DNA from: Trichinella spiralis
Lineage: Eukaryota > Nematoda > Enoplea > Trichinellida > Trichinellidae
Assembly (NCBI GenBank): GCA_000181795.3
Contig: CM012954.1
Span: forward strand, 12,901,359 to 12,961,743
Length of the DNA: 60,385 nt
Direction of reading: 5' to 3'
This document shows positions 45,062 through 57,450 of this stretch, piece by piece. A program made the translations under genes and the position numbers. The notes beneath the pieces were generated by a model. The model saw only the letters and a program-made list of their open reading frames with translations, searched no databases and had not been told where the DNA came from. Every line of letters starts with the position of its first letter. The stretch's first letter is position 1.

Positions 45062-45434
45062 TAAATGTATCCGACGAGAAGAACGACCTGTAGGCGCTTG
45101 TTGCCGGCACTTTTCTCCTTGAGCATTTCCCAACCCAAATGGGTATCACTTGGTCAGTGTCCGAAGGGCTGGATGATTGGCGCCAACAAACTAGCGGCGG
45201 CGCCACCAAGGCTGGTGGTGGTGGTGGTGGTGGTGGGGATGTTGATGTCGACTGCTTCGGTGCATCAGCTTCGGCCGCTTTGAATTTTGAAAAACTGAAA
45301 ATTTCCAACTGTCCACTACTACTAGTATTATCCGGCCGAGAAAGTTGCACGCAGTGCATCAAGTGCGCAGCGGAAAATTGAAATTTCCCGTCAACATCGA
45401 CGAAATGCGCGGCGCCAGTAGTCAAGGGAACCAA
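45062..45434 (-). CDS. Possible 5' exon near the TRPV gene, proline-rich
   Basis: This GC-rich block is open on both strands. A minus-strand frame from an ATG at 45357-45359 reads MHCVQLSRPDNTSSSGQ and goes on to a run of eight prolines. It is out of frame with TRPV exon 1, and I found no donor/acceptor pair that joins them correctly. It may be a 5' exon used with a different acceptor, a separate short product, or just GC-rich promoter sequence. Confidence 0.25.
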
Positions 45435-45781
45435 CCAAACGCCGAGTTTTCAACCTCTGCCGCTTGTTAGCGGTGCTTGTGCTTCAACTTTGTATTATTA
45501 CATTGAATAATACAATGGAGAAATAAGCTCCACTGACAACCGCATGCGGATCGATCGCTAGCACCGACTAGCCAGCTATAACTTCAAATCTCGTCGTCGC
45601 TGAGGTAATATCAATTTTATTGACTCGCTGCTGGTCAGTCAGTCGACTCTGCTGCTTCCATAGTTGCTGCTAAAGCTTTTCGTGACGAGTGTCGTCAAGC
45701 CGCTTCCCATTATTATTGTCATCTAAATGTCATTTAAATAGCATTTAAATTTTTCAAAAAGGATAATACAACAACTACTTG

Positions 45782-45815
<34 letters not shown>

Positions 45816-48186
45816 GAATAAATACTATATTTTTCCTCTTCAATCTATTTATTTATTTATTTTCCTTTTCTCTTCAACGTCGTCAACATTTGTTATTGGA
45901 AAATTTAATTTTTTTAACATTTAAAAATCTATTCTTTAAAAAAAATTAATATATATCCTGTCGATATTTAATATTTATTTATTTTTCTTACAACAAATTC
46001 AAAATGCCCAGAAAAATTTGACACTGATTAATTAATTAATTGAATCAAACCAGGCCGACCATTGAACGAACGAACATTGTTCGATTTAAAATTTCTTGCT
46101 GCTTTTTAATGCATATTTTCATCTGATCGATTGTTCTTACTTTCACTTGCAAAAATTATAATTTAATTACTGATTTCCCTTTTTTTTGTTTTCTTCTCCA
46201 TCTCGTTCAAATTTTTGCATCAAACTAACTATGCGCATCATTACTAGAATGGATAATCGGCTTTTGACAATTAGCTATCAATTGTTTGTTTGTTTGTTTG
46301 TTTGTTTGTTTGTTTACACTTTTACACTGATTTGTTCACTTTTTTCAACTATTAATCTTCTAACCAATTAATTATGTGACATTTATACAGATTTTAATCC
46401 AAGATTCAGAGATTTTCTTCTTGACTAATTTTTATGTAAAATAACAAAAAAAGATGTGTGTATATATAGAATTGTTGTTTGTCATTAGTTATCATTTTAT
46501 ATTGTTGTTATTCAATGATAATAATTTTTAAAGTTAACTTTACAGTTTTCTAAAATTATCACTTTAGTAGTTAGTATACTTTGGTGACAGCATATAATGG
46601 AATAATTCAGAAAATAAATAATCTATTTTTACTTTTCAAAGGAAGCTTTCAAATTTAAGATGAATGAATATAAATGGGAATTTTTTTTAAAGTCATTAGT
46701 TTAGAAAATTTTTACAAAAATAAAATTTGACAGCTATTTGTCAAATTTTTACCACATGTAAGTTGTAATAGTTAATATGTGTATGGAGAAATGATGTTTT
46801 GTTTTTCTAATCATTTATTATCATTAACAATTTGTCTGCTTTGAAATTTCCATTGAAAGAAAAGCATATTTGATTGAATATTGCTGCTGAAAAATTTGTA
46901 CATTTTTACTACTTTTCTTTTCAATTGTTATCATAACAATCGCTTCAAATAGTTGATTGATTGAAATTTTTCCGCTCACATCTTATTTACACAGCAAGCT
47001 TATAAACTTAAATTAAATAGAACTGTTGTTTACTTACTTGTACATGATATCTATTTTCTATTTATTAAATTCCATTATCAGTATCTTTATCTAAGATCAG
47101 CTTGCCATGCAATGGCTTATCATACTTCACCTCAATAAAAGCATTAGAAATTTATGGTGCATTGGATCTGTTGAGCTAAATGTAATTAGTTATTCATGCT
47201 CAAAGGTGCAGTTCAGCGCTGGTAAATAACGGTATAAGAACATAAGTCCCGTATGGAATGGATAAAATATGGAAACTATTTGTTTGTTTGTTTGTTTATT
47301 CGTTCATTGGGCTTTTCTGTTTCATGCTGGCAATTGACGTTTGAATAATTGTTTCTTTTTTTTCACTGTTGCAGTTTTGCATGTTCCATCATGTATTTCT
47401 TTTACTTAAATTGCACTGAAATGGTGAACAAATGACAAATGCATACTTAACAGTAGAGTAACTGTTATGCTACGCGAAGGTTGTTACTCAAATCTGTCAG
47501 TAATTGAGCGCTCGTATGCTTGACAAACGTAACTTGCAATAACGATTTAGTGAACATTACTTCAAGCAATTGTAGATAGAATAGCAGTAGAACAGTAGGA
47601 TTTCAAATATTTAAAGCAGGTGGAGAATGGAGAGACGAAAAAAGGCTCCATCTTTGAACGTGAAGCTTCATTCCTTTAGACAAAAGAGAATGCGAGCTTT
47701 TTCCATGCATTTATTGACTGAGCTTGAGCCACAACGACTGCCGTTTGATAAAAAGCATACATAGCCCAATTTTCCATAGGTGATTGAATATTAGTGATAC
47801 ATTTTGTTGGTGACGCTCTGAAAACATTGATGATTTAAATGATAATCATTAGATGCTTTTTCTATTCGGATATTTTTGTTTCTTTGAACTAATCCAGATA
47901 TTTCGTCAGTTTATGCGAACAGTGTTGCGTTTATTTCATTATGATCGTCAAATTCTGAACCGCAAAGCATACACCAGACAGATTTCTTATTCAAAAGGGA
48001 AAAACTATATCTAGAAATTTTTCTCTAAGACAATATGTTTCGCAAATCATATAATAACCTATAAATAATTAGATTTCTGTGTTATTCATTATAATAATTG
48101 TTCTAGTTAGACAGCGATCAGACATTTGAATAGTTCCTACGCAATTCATTTATTCAAGAAACTTCGAGCACCATGCTAGATAGAAG
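45435..48186. other. Intergenic region, no gene seen
   Basis: This is AT-rich sequence with (TTA)n at about 45786-45813, (TTTG)n at 46283-46315 and a second TTTG run near 47279-47297. No protein-like exon was recognised. Confidence 0.55.
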
Positions 48187-48275
48187 ATGAACACTGCCGA
48201 CGGCATTTTACTAAAAGCTTTTTGTGCCATTCATATCCGGAAGCGATTTCCTATATGCCGCTCTGTTTATTCTTG
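48187..48275 (+). CDS. Exon-like frame shared by both arms, left copy
   Basis: The frame starts MNTADGILLKAFCAIHIRK, and the right arm carries MNPAYGIMLDAFGAIQIRK in the matching place. Many differences between the copies leave similar residues, so this frame is more likely to be coding than an overlapping longer plus-strand frame (about 48206-48476), which ends at a CAG|GTATGA donor. The left copy reads on to a stop at 48273-48275. The product is unknown. Confidence 0.4.
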
Positions 48276-49104
48276 AGCGATTATTATATAATTATTCGCT
48301 CAAGAATTACCGTCTAACTGCTGCGCTAGGCAATTATTCATTTTTGGTGCGTCATTTCAACGAATATGGTTCTGGATATTTGGCTGAAGATACGATCAAA
48401 TCAATGACCACCAGCTGGACAATTTCACGGCTCTACGTTTGTTTCATTCCTCATCACCAGCATGCCATTTTACAGGTATGAAGGTTTACATCTTTGCTAG
48501 CTTTCACTTACTTTTCTTTTTTTCAAACCATTTTCCGCATGTGCACTGCATTAATTGAAGCTCTGCCACTTTGGTCAACTCTCCTAACTCTTCCAAATTT
48601 CATCTTTTGTCATTTTAAGCTAGAACCTTTTTAGTTTAATGTCGTTCAAAAAACAAACTCTATTGTATAAATGGCACGGTTGATTAAATACTTGTTTAAT
48701 GAATTTCAAACTATTAAACTTTTTAAAGATAAATCTGAACTAAACGTGTTTATTATTTTATATTATCTGAATGCATTGTTTTATTGCAAATGTGATGCAA
48801 AGGCCTTGAAACATTTTCATTTCGTGAAATATGGTGATTTTTCAGTTTCTTATTTCACTATATTTCGGTATAAGTCAAAAATTGTGTATTTGAGTTGCCT
48901 TTTCTTTTTTTCATTAAGCAAATTTTCATGTTGTCTTTATTTTTTCTCAGTTTATGTTATTGCTTAAATGTTTTTGTGTGAAATAATAAGATATCATGAA
49001 GTTTAAATGATGCAGCAGTTTGCGACAGTCACTTTGTGAAAAACGCTAATACTTAAAAGGGTACGTTTTTCCCATCATTTGAAAATACCTTCACCTTTAC
49101 AGAT

Positions 49105-49183
49105 GTCAATACTGATAAATTTAAGACAGCGCCTGATAATTATGCGCGTTGGTTGGGTGAAGGAAGGCGATACCCTATTTAAA
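49105..49183 (+). CDS. Possible terminal exon
   Basis: A good acceptor (CACCTTTACAG) precedes the frame VNTDKFKTAPDNYARWLGEG, which ends about six codons later at a stop. The composition is protein-like. No family was recognised and no partner exon identified. Confidence 0.25.
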
Positions 49184-49839
49184 AGCATTTACCTTCCCCA
49201 TCATGCTAATTCCACGTCCTGCCATTTTCCCTTATATCCCTGATCAGTCCCTCCTTACTGGCGACGTCCATCATTGAGCTATTAAAGGCTCCAAGAAGAA
49301 CAGGGACCACCATAATTTGTAGATTATTCCCACTCCCCCTCCTCCCTCCCCCCACCAAACGCCATTTTTACTTGAACGGAGAACGTTCAGTCATTGTGGC
49401 CTCAGATGAACCATAACATCCTTCTCATCTATTGTACATCCCTGATTCTTTTACATAGAAGAGAGCAATATCTCAAAATAGCAGAATTTTATATGAACTC
49501 CAACAATAACTATTCATTTCGGGTTTGAAACTGAACCACGGATGTGTTTTTTCTTCATTTTAATTTGTATTCTACATTTGACAATTAGCACTACACTATT
49601 TCTATTGTAATGTTTACCATGAAGAGTTTCCACTTCTACCTAAAGTAATTTTAAATCTCAAAATTTATCACGTATTTTATTCTTCATCTACTAAAAGCAA
49701 TTTATTATATTTTGATTCTTTTTTATAGCAAAAATATATTTCATGCTGTGTAATTGATAGCATCCCATCATACTTTCAAGTAGATATGCTCAGTTAACGC
49801 AATTGCATTTGAAATTATTATTTGTAATTTCCATTGCTT

Positions 49840-51780
49840 CTGGTTAACGGATTTTCATCTAATTTTAGTGAAATAAATTTGCATAATGATGCCATTTCAT
49901 ATAATGTGAGATGTGTAAATAAAAACGTAATAGCAGTCGTCATTTAATATAGTTGTTTGCTGAACGTAACACTAAGCTATTACGGACGAAAAATTAGGTT
50001 GTTTCACCTGAGGTAGTGGAATGTTGATTTGCATTATTTACTTATTGCCCTCTGCTTCAGAGCAGGGCCTTCATATTTAGTTACTCAGTTTATTGCCATG
50101 AAAGCACGTTGTCAAGTAAAATTCCGCTCTTCAATGCTATCTTTGAATGAGTAGTTATAGTTGCATTTGATATTGTGATGAGGGAATTGCATGCTTGCCC
50201 GTTACATGACATTGCAAATGTCCATCCCCATTAAAATTACTTTTCTTTCAGTTATTCTTACTAAATGCTGAATGGGAACATGTACGTATTTGAGCTGCTT
50301 ATTTTGAAATATTTACAATAATACAATTCAGTTTTAGAATTTACAGATTTCTATATTTCCATCGAGCGATATGAAGCAACGGGATTGCGGAAAGTAATTC
50401 AAGGAGACAGCTATGCAGCATAAAGATTCTGATAGAGTTTTTTTGAAGTAATGCTTAACTTTTGGTTCTGAAAATATGAAATTGAACAGCAATTTCAAAT
50501 GCACAGAAGTTTCAGTTTATTAATTTTAAAATATTCTTTAATAATAATAAGATTGTCGGTTAGCGGCAGCATTTGCACTGTATCACTTTGATCCCAACTG
50601 TAGCGTCGATATTAAGTTGTCATGTAAGTATTATCATAGATCGGTTGCTCATAATCCCAATGTTTTATATTCGAACATTATTTTTGAAATATAATTTTTT
50701 AGAGCTAATATAAACGGCCCTACCTAACTGCTGACTGACTGCTCCCTTCCCTTCACTGATAGAAAAAGGTAAGCAATGCTATAATGTCACTACTATTTCG
50801 ATAACTTTACGTACTATTCGTATGAATTCAAAATAAGAATAGTCTTTTCCGTAATGTTTTGTTAATTCTCACTGCTACAAGTTAACGGATTTTCATGTAA
50901 TGTTAGTGAAATAAATTTGCATACGAATGAAATTTCACATAATATAAGGTGTGTAAATAAAAGCGTTATAACATTACGTATTCAGCATGTTCTTGATAAT
51001 TATATTACTGCGCTATAGCTGAAGGAGAATTAGGTTGCTCTGCTTGGGGCAAAGTAGTCTATATTATTTGCATAATTTACTTACTGCACACCATTGCAGA
51101 GTACTTCGTTCGTATTTAGTTGCTCCGTTCAGTGCAATGTCAACAGGCGTTACGTGGTCAACTATAATTCCGCTCTTTTATACCCTCTATGAAGAAGCAA
51201 GCAGTAAGTCACATTCGGTATTGTGGTGCGGGTACTTTATGCATGTTTTTTTGCATGACTTTACAAATAAGGTGAACGCAAACTAATGGGGGTATCTCCA
51301 TCTATATTTCTAATGCTAATTTTCAGATACTCCAACCAGATTCTGAATGTAAGTTTCTATTATACTCAGATATCATTAATTCAGTTTTAGTATTTAGAAC
51401 ATTTCCCATTTGCATCAATCAATATGGAGCCGCAACATAAAAAGGTTGTAAATGTGTAAACATTTCATTATTTGACAGTCACTTTTCATTATATTTGCCC
51501 AACAAGTAAGTAATGCAGTAATGTTACTGTTGCCTTTATGACTCCATTGCAAATTTTATGAACTGAAAATACGATTTGTATAGAAGCTTATAAGAAACAG
51601 CCATATTATAAAAAGTAATTGAAGATGAATAACAGTGCATCAATCATTTTCAAATTCTATTCATTTCCTAGTTTAATATTTTATTTGTTTACTTATTTAA
51701 CATTTTTAGTTTATCTCCTTGTCGAGTTCTAATCCATACCGTCCTCTTCGCCTGTGTAGTGCGTCAACAGTAAGTATTTT
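49840..51780. repeat. Two tandem ~1-kb units in the left arm
   Basis: The motif TTAACGGATTTTCAT occurs at 49844 and 50882 (spacing 1038). Each copy is followed by the same order of landmarks: TTTGCAT, GTGTAAATAAAA, a TTATTTGCATAATTTACTTA-type block, an AATTCCGCTCTT block and an AGGTAAGCAATG-type block. The second unit (starting near 50.88 kb) has a short ATG-initiated frame MSTGVTWSTIIPLFYTLYEE ending at a GTAAGT donor. Confidence 0.7.
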
Positions 51781-52377
51781 TGTGGTTTTAGTTTTTCCCT
51801 AAGATACGTCAAAGCAATCAAGCAGTTTTGGTTACCTTATACCTAACTCCTGCTACTATGTTCGTTCGAGTTAGTATAAATGTGTTGAAGACAGGATATG
51901 ACAAAAATTAGTAATTTTAATGAATCTTTTCTTAATAGCAATGGCAAAAAAGAATGGATGCCTGCCCCTTTTTTCCTTTGTCGTCTTCCTCCCGAATCTG
52001 TTCCAATCCCTGAGCTTGTTGTTGTTGTTGTTGTTGTTGTGTTGCTGTTGCTGTGAATGCAAAACAACCAACAAACTGAGAAATGTACAAAGTTGAAATA
52101 TAACAAAACAAAGAAAAGGAGAAAAGAAAAAAGAAGAGTTGAAAGCTGCCAGCCATAAAGAACTGTTGTGGGCAAGCAGATGAAGAAGAAACGTAAAAAG
52201 TCATCCACCGCATCCTTTCCAACAGTATCTCACAGATGGAACTTACTGTAGTAGATCATAAAAAAATGGACGCGAGCAGCTCAGCGATCAAAACAAAACA
52301 AAAACATAGAAAAGAAACAAACTGTATATATGTATATTAATACGACACGCATGGGATACTGTTGTTCGGTGTGGCAT

Positions 52378-52857
52378 TCAGGAAGATTTCAATACGTCCC
52401 GAGACGACACACGAGAGCTGGCGCTGCTGGTGGGACGAGAGCCAGCAGGGCGCGGTTTGTCCTCGCCTGGAACCGCGCTGGCGTTGTCGGCAGCGTCGTT
52501 AACTGTAGCCGCATCGTTTACGACTGTTGTCGCGTCGCTAGACGTGCCTGCCGCCCTCTCTGCCACGCCCAGCTTCGCCATGTCTGCGTATGTGAGACGC
52601 TTCCGATCGGCAACTTTCACGCTGTTTTCAGTCGCTGTCTCTTCGTCATTGTTGCTGTTGTGAACTTTCTTAGCTTTCGACGTCTTGGCATTATCACTTG
52701 TACTGCCGCCGCTGTTGATCGTCCACCTGTAAATGACCAATTTGTACAACTGATTAGTTTTATCAGTGGCTGCTATGTCTCTGACCACGCTGGTACGTTT
52801 AGTTGTTGATGAGTACATTCTAAATGTGGCATCGCAGTGTTGATTCAGTAAGTGCAT
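52378..52857 (-). CDS. Exon-like open frame, unidentified
   Basis: A 159-codon minus-strand frame begins with an ATG and ends with a stop. It reads through FRMYSSTTKRTSVVRDIAAT and KRLTYADMAKLGVAERA to an Ala/Ser-rich C-terminus. A CATTTACAG acceptor inside it would allow a shorter exon in a different phase, but the unspliced frame looks more coherent. The plus strand is also largely open in this GC-rich block. The family is unknown. Confidence 0.35.
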   Translation of the reverse strand: MHLLNQHCDATFRMYSSTTKRTSVVRDIAATDKTNQLYKLVIYRWTINSGGSTSDNAKTSKAKKVHNSNNDEETATENSVKVADRKRLTYADMAKLGVAERAAGTSSDATTVVNDAATVNDAADNASAVPGEDKPRPAGSRPTSSASSRVSSRDVLKSS

Positions 52858-52916
52858 GTTTTATTCATAATAATTCCTAATAATAATCATATTAAAGAAG
52901 TACAAAGTCTCACCTG

Positions 52917-52977
52917 ATGATGAACCGCGTTAGTTTGGTTCGCCGTCTTCTCAGTGTAGTTTTACTGATTATGAATT
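52917..52977 (+). CDS. Candidate first exon with signal peptide
   Basis: The frame MMNRVSLVRRLLSVVLLIMN has a basic start and a hydrophobic core and ends in phase 1 at a strong GTAAGT donor. It is followed over the next kilobase by several short open segments with splice sites, for example CCECVPRV near 53.25 kb. I could not assemble one consistent transcript. Confidence 0.35.
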
Positions 52978-53761
52978 GTAAGTAATTTATATTTGTTGTC
53001 ATTGAAGCATATTATGAAGTCCTTGGTGATGCTACTCCGTGATAATGGAAGTTGGTCATATTATTTTTGAAAGCAATGGATTAGAGTCGGTATCCTGCCA
53101 TTGTCGCAGTTCGAATTAGCATCATTGCGTTCTCACAAACGGTATGTGCTATACTTATTGTTCATCACAACAGATTATGTTAACACAATTAATTTTGGTT
53201 TCTGAATATATCTTGCCACAGTGATAGAATGATTTGTTGTGAATGCGTTCCAAGGGTGGTATGAAAAAAAACCTGTATGTATTGAGTTCTTGCTAGCAAT
53301 GGATTACGTTAAAACTATCGAAGACGTGTGAAATTTGTACTGATGGCTCCCATGTTGGTTGAAGTGGCTATGAAGGCGTTCCACGCAGCTCACAATGCTG
53401 ATGTACGTTGAAAACGAAAAGTGTTTTTTGAGACAACATTAAATGCCAACCATCGAATTAAGTAAGTTGCAAATTTCTATACTATATGAGGCAATGAGAT
53501 GCACTGTTATTTGTCTTCAATTACTTTTTATAATATGGCTGTTTCATATATATTTCATTATTGTGCTGAGATGCTTTGCATGCTTTTTCATTCAAGAACT
53601 CAATCAGCAAGAGTTTTATGCTGCCACGGTGACTGCTCTCATGGCTCGTCATTTTGAATGAAAAGTATGTTAACAGATATTCATTTTTTTCTTCAGCTTT
53701 CATTTTAAATTTTTTCATTTTAAATTTATTGGCATGACTGATTCATAAATTTGCATTTCAG

Positions 53762-53894
53762 GTGTTGTGGATCGCCGCCAGTTGTTCCAATCGCAGTCAA
53801 GTTCCAATCCAATGCCAGTTGAAGTTCAATCCTTTAAAGTTCAAAGGTTGGATGGATGGATGGAGTTTCCATAGTTTGCATCTAACAGGACCAG
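53762..53894 (+). CDS. Candidate internal exon
   Basis: This open 133-nt segment lies between a GCATTTCAG acceptor and a CCAG|GTAAGT donor. It includes VLWIAASCSNRSQVPIQCQL and WMDGWSFHSLHLTGP. The splice sites are good, the frame is free of stops and the family is unknown. It may belong with the signal-peptide exon at 52.9 kb. Confidence 0.35.
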
Positions 53895-54134
53895 GTAAGT
53901 AGTGTTGTCGAACTGTTTTAGTCTGCACACTTTTGGTTTTGAACATTGAGTGAGGTTCACTCGGTTGGTTTAAGGTAAGTTCTTTGTATGGATGGAGTTC
54001 TCATTCTGGTTGCATAATATGAACTCCATCTAAACACCCAGATAATTTATCAAAGCAAACCCTTTGCATTGGAGCCTTAATGGGCGGCATTAAACGTGAA
54101 CACTTGATAACGCATAGCCAGAGTCTAAATGCTT

Positions 54135-54790
54135 TTACCCATGGGCATAGCCTGGGGAGAATATGCAAATTTTTATTTGCCCTGGGGCGTAGCCTGAGGG
54201 CAAAGCCTGGGGCTATATTTTAAAAATTTCAAAATTTTCGAAAAATTGCCTGAGGCGTAGCCTTAGGGCATATAAAAAATTTGCATATTACCCTCAGGGG
54301 ATTAAAAATTTGCATAAATCTTCCCTGAGGGCAAATATGGTGCAATAAAACGCCTGAGGCATAGCCTGAGGGAATATGCAAATTTTTATTTGCCCTGGGG
54401 CGTAGCCTGAGGGCAAAGCCTCGGGCTATATTTTAAAAATTTCGAAATTTTCGAAAAATTGCCTGAGGCATAGCCTGAGGCGTAGCCTCAGGGCATAAAA
54501 AATTTGCATATTACCCCCAGGGGATTAAAAATTTGCATAAATCTTTCCTGAGGGCAAATATGGTGCAATAAAACGCCTGAGGCATAGCCTGAGGGAATAT
54601 GCAAATTTTTATTTGCCCTGGGGCGTAGCCTGAGGGCAAAGCCTGGGGCTATATTTTAAAATTTTCGAAATTTTCGAAAAATTGCCTGAGGCATAGCCTG
54701 AGGCGTAGCCTTAGGGCATATAAAAATTTGCATATTACCCCCAGGGGATTAAAAATTTGCATAAATCTTTCCTGAGGGCAAATATGCAAT
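54135..54790. repeat. Minisatellite, ~213-223 bp unit, about three copies
   Basis: ATATGCAAAT recurs at 54161, 54374 and 54597, each time inside the same long context with GCCTGAGGC and GCCCTGGGGC. Within a unit, ATGCAAAT and its reverse ATTTGCAT flank GC-rich palindromes, so each unit could fold on itself. The array lies near the axis of the inverted duplication. Confidence 0.9.
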
Positions 54791-54839
54791 AACTTTATTC
54801 AGGATCAAAATAATCAGCATGGAAATAAGTTAAACGCAT

Positions 54840-55470
54840 GCAAGAAATCTACCTTCCCTCTGCCTATTTCTGCGCCGTGACGTGAAATCCCTGCGATCTT
54901 CGTCCCTGAAAATGGTTTACCGTTGCGTCAGCAGCCATCTGCAGTATTTCTGAAGTGCAACTCCTTTACTGGTTCAAAGTAATCTCCCTAAACATGAAGT
55001 TACATAGTAATTACATTACATACACCATTAGATAAACGCATCCCAGAAATCTACCTACCTTTACTCAGCTGCGGCAAATCCCTGCGACGATAGACATCTA
55101 CATCGCATAGATGTACTTACCTTTTTAGGTGCTAGTAGCTGTCAGACATCTGACAACTACAGCCACTTGGCTATCAAAACGGTTCACCGTTGTGGGATGG
55201 TTGTCGATCCAGGGACGTCTATGTTCATCATCCTAAAACTAAATACAGTTTGTAAAAGTACTTACCTTTACCACTGTCGTTCCCCTGCGCCGTTTCGACT
55301 GAATCGCTTGTAGCTGTCAGACTTACCTGGAAACTATGGCGATCATTTACCTCAGCTGGCCGTTGTGGGATAATGGATGTAGCTGGCTAATCGAGGCAAA
55401 GTTGCAGCTGCAATTCCGATAGCTTTTCTACTTGCACTCAGCCGGCGGGATCTTCTGGTGCCGGCAATGG
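54840..55470 (-). repeat. ~206-bp tandem units with splice-donor-like ends
   Basis: Minus-strand GTARGT-type sites lie at about 54852, 55057 and 55264 (spacing 205 and 207) and again at 55119 and 55326 (spacing 207). Shared blocks include AAATCCCTGCGA, GCTGTCAGAC and a CGTTGTGGGAT-type block. The copies are well diverged. They could be duplicated exon-intron modules of a minus-strand gene. Confidence 0.55.
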
Positions 55471-56157
55471 CATTAAAAACTCGCATCTTTGCCGGTAGTC
55501 GTCTACGCTGCCTTCCCATTTCATCGAAATTACCTACTGTCGTGTCTATCGTGCGCAAAGCATCCGTCCATGGCTTAACGTGACCATCGTCGTGATCCAT
55601 TCACTGCCTGCTCGCTGTAGACAGCTGATACGACACTTGGTGCGGTCTTGAACTCAGAAGCCCTCAGCTACAATTCCAAATCCAGGCGGTGTAGTTGAAC
55701 TATTAATACCGTCGCATTAAAAATGTCCGTGGACTCCAGCGTTTTCCAGTCGTACTACTTCCTCAACTGCATCCTGATCTGCCAGAGTGCACCAACAAAA
55801 GGGTCGGCCCGTACGTTTCAGCTTCCGCTACACTGGCATCTTTCCAATCCGCTACAAGGCGATAAGCGCAAATCCGATTGACTGACCATGAGACCGGTGG
55901 ACGACGCCCGACGCATGGAGCGTCCCTTTGCGGTGATGGAATTGATGACCGCCGGGTTCAGCTCGCCAGATTCGATTGAACTGAAGTGGGAACAACCATT
56001 TAGCGACTACGCATCATTACAAGTGGAACCCTTTTGGACTCTCCGGCAACGTAGCATTGAAAGAAATGTGCGACGTTTCTGGTTCACATTTCTCCTTCTT
56101 CAAAAGGATGAAAGACTGCAGTACTACGATTCCAGTTCTGTTTTGCTTACTTGTTAG
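55352..56157. CDS. GC-rich exon-like block, strand unresolved
   Basis: On the plus strand one frame from an ATG near 55730 reads MSVDSSVFQSYYFLNCILIC, meets one in-frame TGA near 55880, then continues MRPVDDARRMERPFAVMELM to a stop at 56157. On the minus strand, VINSITAKGRSMRRASSTGL (about 55890-55960) and HVKPWTDALRTIDTTVG (about 55545-55600) are also open and protein-like. I cannot choose between them by eye. No family was recognised. Confidence 0.3.
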
Positions 56158-57175
56158 CCACACGTTATTTGATGGTTGTCATTTGTTATTCTCAAAAATA
56201 CATTAAAAATAAATACAGGACATCATCTATGTCAATTATGAGCAAAATCAGTACAGGGGCCATTACTTGGCAATCTTTGTGGAAGCACGCCTGAATTGCT
56301 GGGCACGCTTTGATCCCAGTTTCAGCTGTCACATTGGTAGCACCAATAAACTCAACGACCGACGTATGAATAGCATTTTCAACACTAATTCATGTTAAAT
56401 CATGCAGAAACAAAGCATTCCCTAAAAAAGACAGACATAAAAAGTAAAAAGCGAAAATAAAAAACGAAAGAAACAACGGCTGAGTAACAACTTTACGGCA
56501 ACTTCAACTATTACGACGCTGCATTGGTAGGCAATTCAACGATATTCCAAAACACGCATTTGTACGGTACATTTCCAAATGAATAGAAAACTGAAAGTAA
56601 TATTAATATACTTATCTAAAAATAAAAAGCAGAAATTTATACTTTCTTAGCTTCAGCATCCGATAAGTATCTGCAAGTTATCAGTAGCAACATTAATGAA
56701 GATACCCAATACTTTCCATAAACCATAATCGTGAAGTCATGCTAATGACATGCATACAACAGGCACGCTATCTCACAGGTAACTTACCGCTTATTCATGG
56801 ATGATATTGCACAGGGACATTACAGATGACATTGTCCATCACTGCTGACGTGGCAATAAATTGAATAACCAAATGTGAACGCAATCTTAAATAGCAGGGA
56901 ACTAAAGTAAATTATGCAAATAAGCAAGTCGCAACGCATCATGTGGAATAACCTAATTTTCTATCATTTATTGCGTAATGAACAGTAGAATTACATGAAA
57001 TGACGAGTTATTAATTTATTTACACACTTCACATTGCTAGAAATTTCATAAGTATGCAAAGTATTTTACTGAAATTATATAAAAATCCGTTAATGTGATG
57101 CAATAAAAACTATGAAAAGCCTTGTGAATTCTTTTACATAGTACGTAATAAAAGTTAGATGACAGCATTACTTAC

Positions 57176-57450
57176 ATGTCGTGTACAGATGAAGAGAAAT
57201 GACAAGTCAGGTTATTAAAGATGAAATTTGAAGATATCTGAAAAATCATTGAAATCAACCGTATCATAGAAAATGAAATAACCATCAAGTTTACTCTTTC
57301 CAAGTACTCTATTACATATGGCTGTACATCTGAGAACCCATCTTTCCAAAATAGAATCCAAATTTCAAACTTATTAAAATTTAACGTATCGAACCATCTT
57401 CTTGCATGATGTCTTTCTGTTAATACTTGTGTTAGGATTAAGTCGACGTG
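57176..57450 (-). CDS. Candidate exon inside the right arm
   Basis: A CATTTGCAG acceptor is followed by an open 275-nt frame with HVDLILTQVLTERHHARRWF and DGFSDVQPYVIEYLERVN. The frame ends at an AT|GTAAGT donor. The charged/aromatic pattern looks like a real helical protein. The matching place in the left arm (near 50.55 kb) keeps the acceptor-side bases but not the frame. Confidence 0.4.

Noticed and set aside
45139-45381. Plus-strand glycine/valine-rich frame
   Set aside because: It is the complement of the proline-rich GC block near the TRPV gene and has no splice support.
52978-53045. YYEVLGDATP reminiscent of a DnaJ start
   Set aside because: The frame stops immediately and no HPD motif or helix II/III sequence follows; it is a short chance match.
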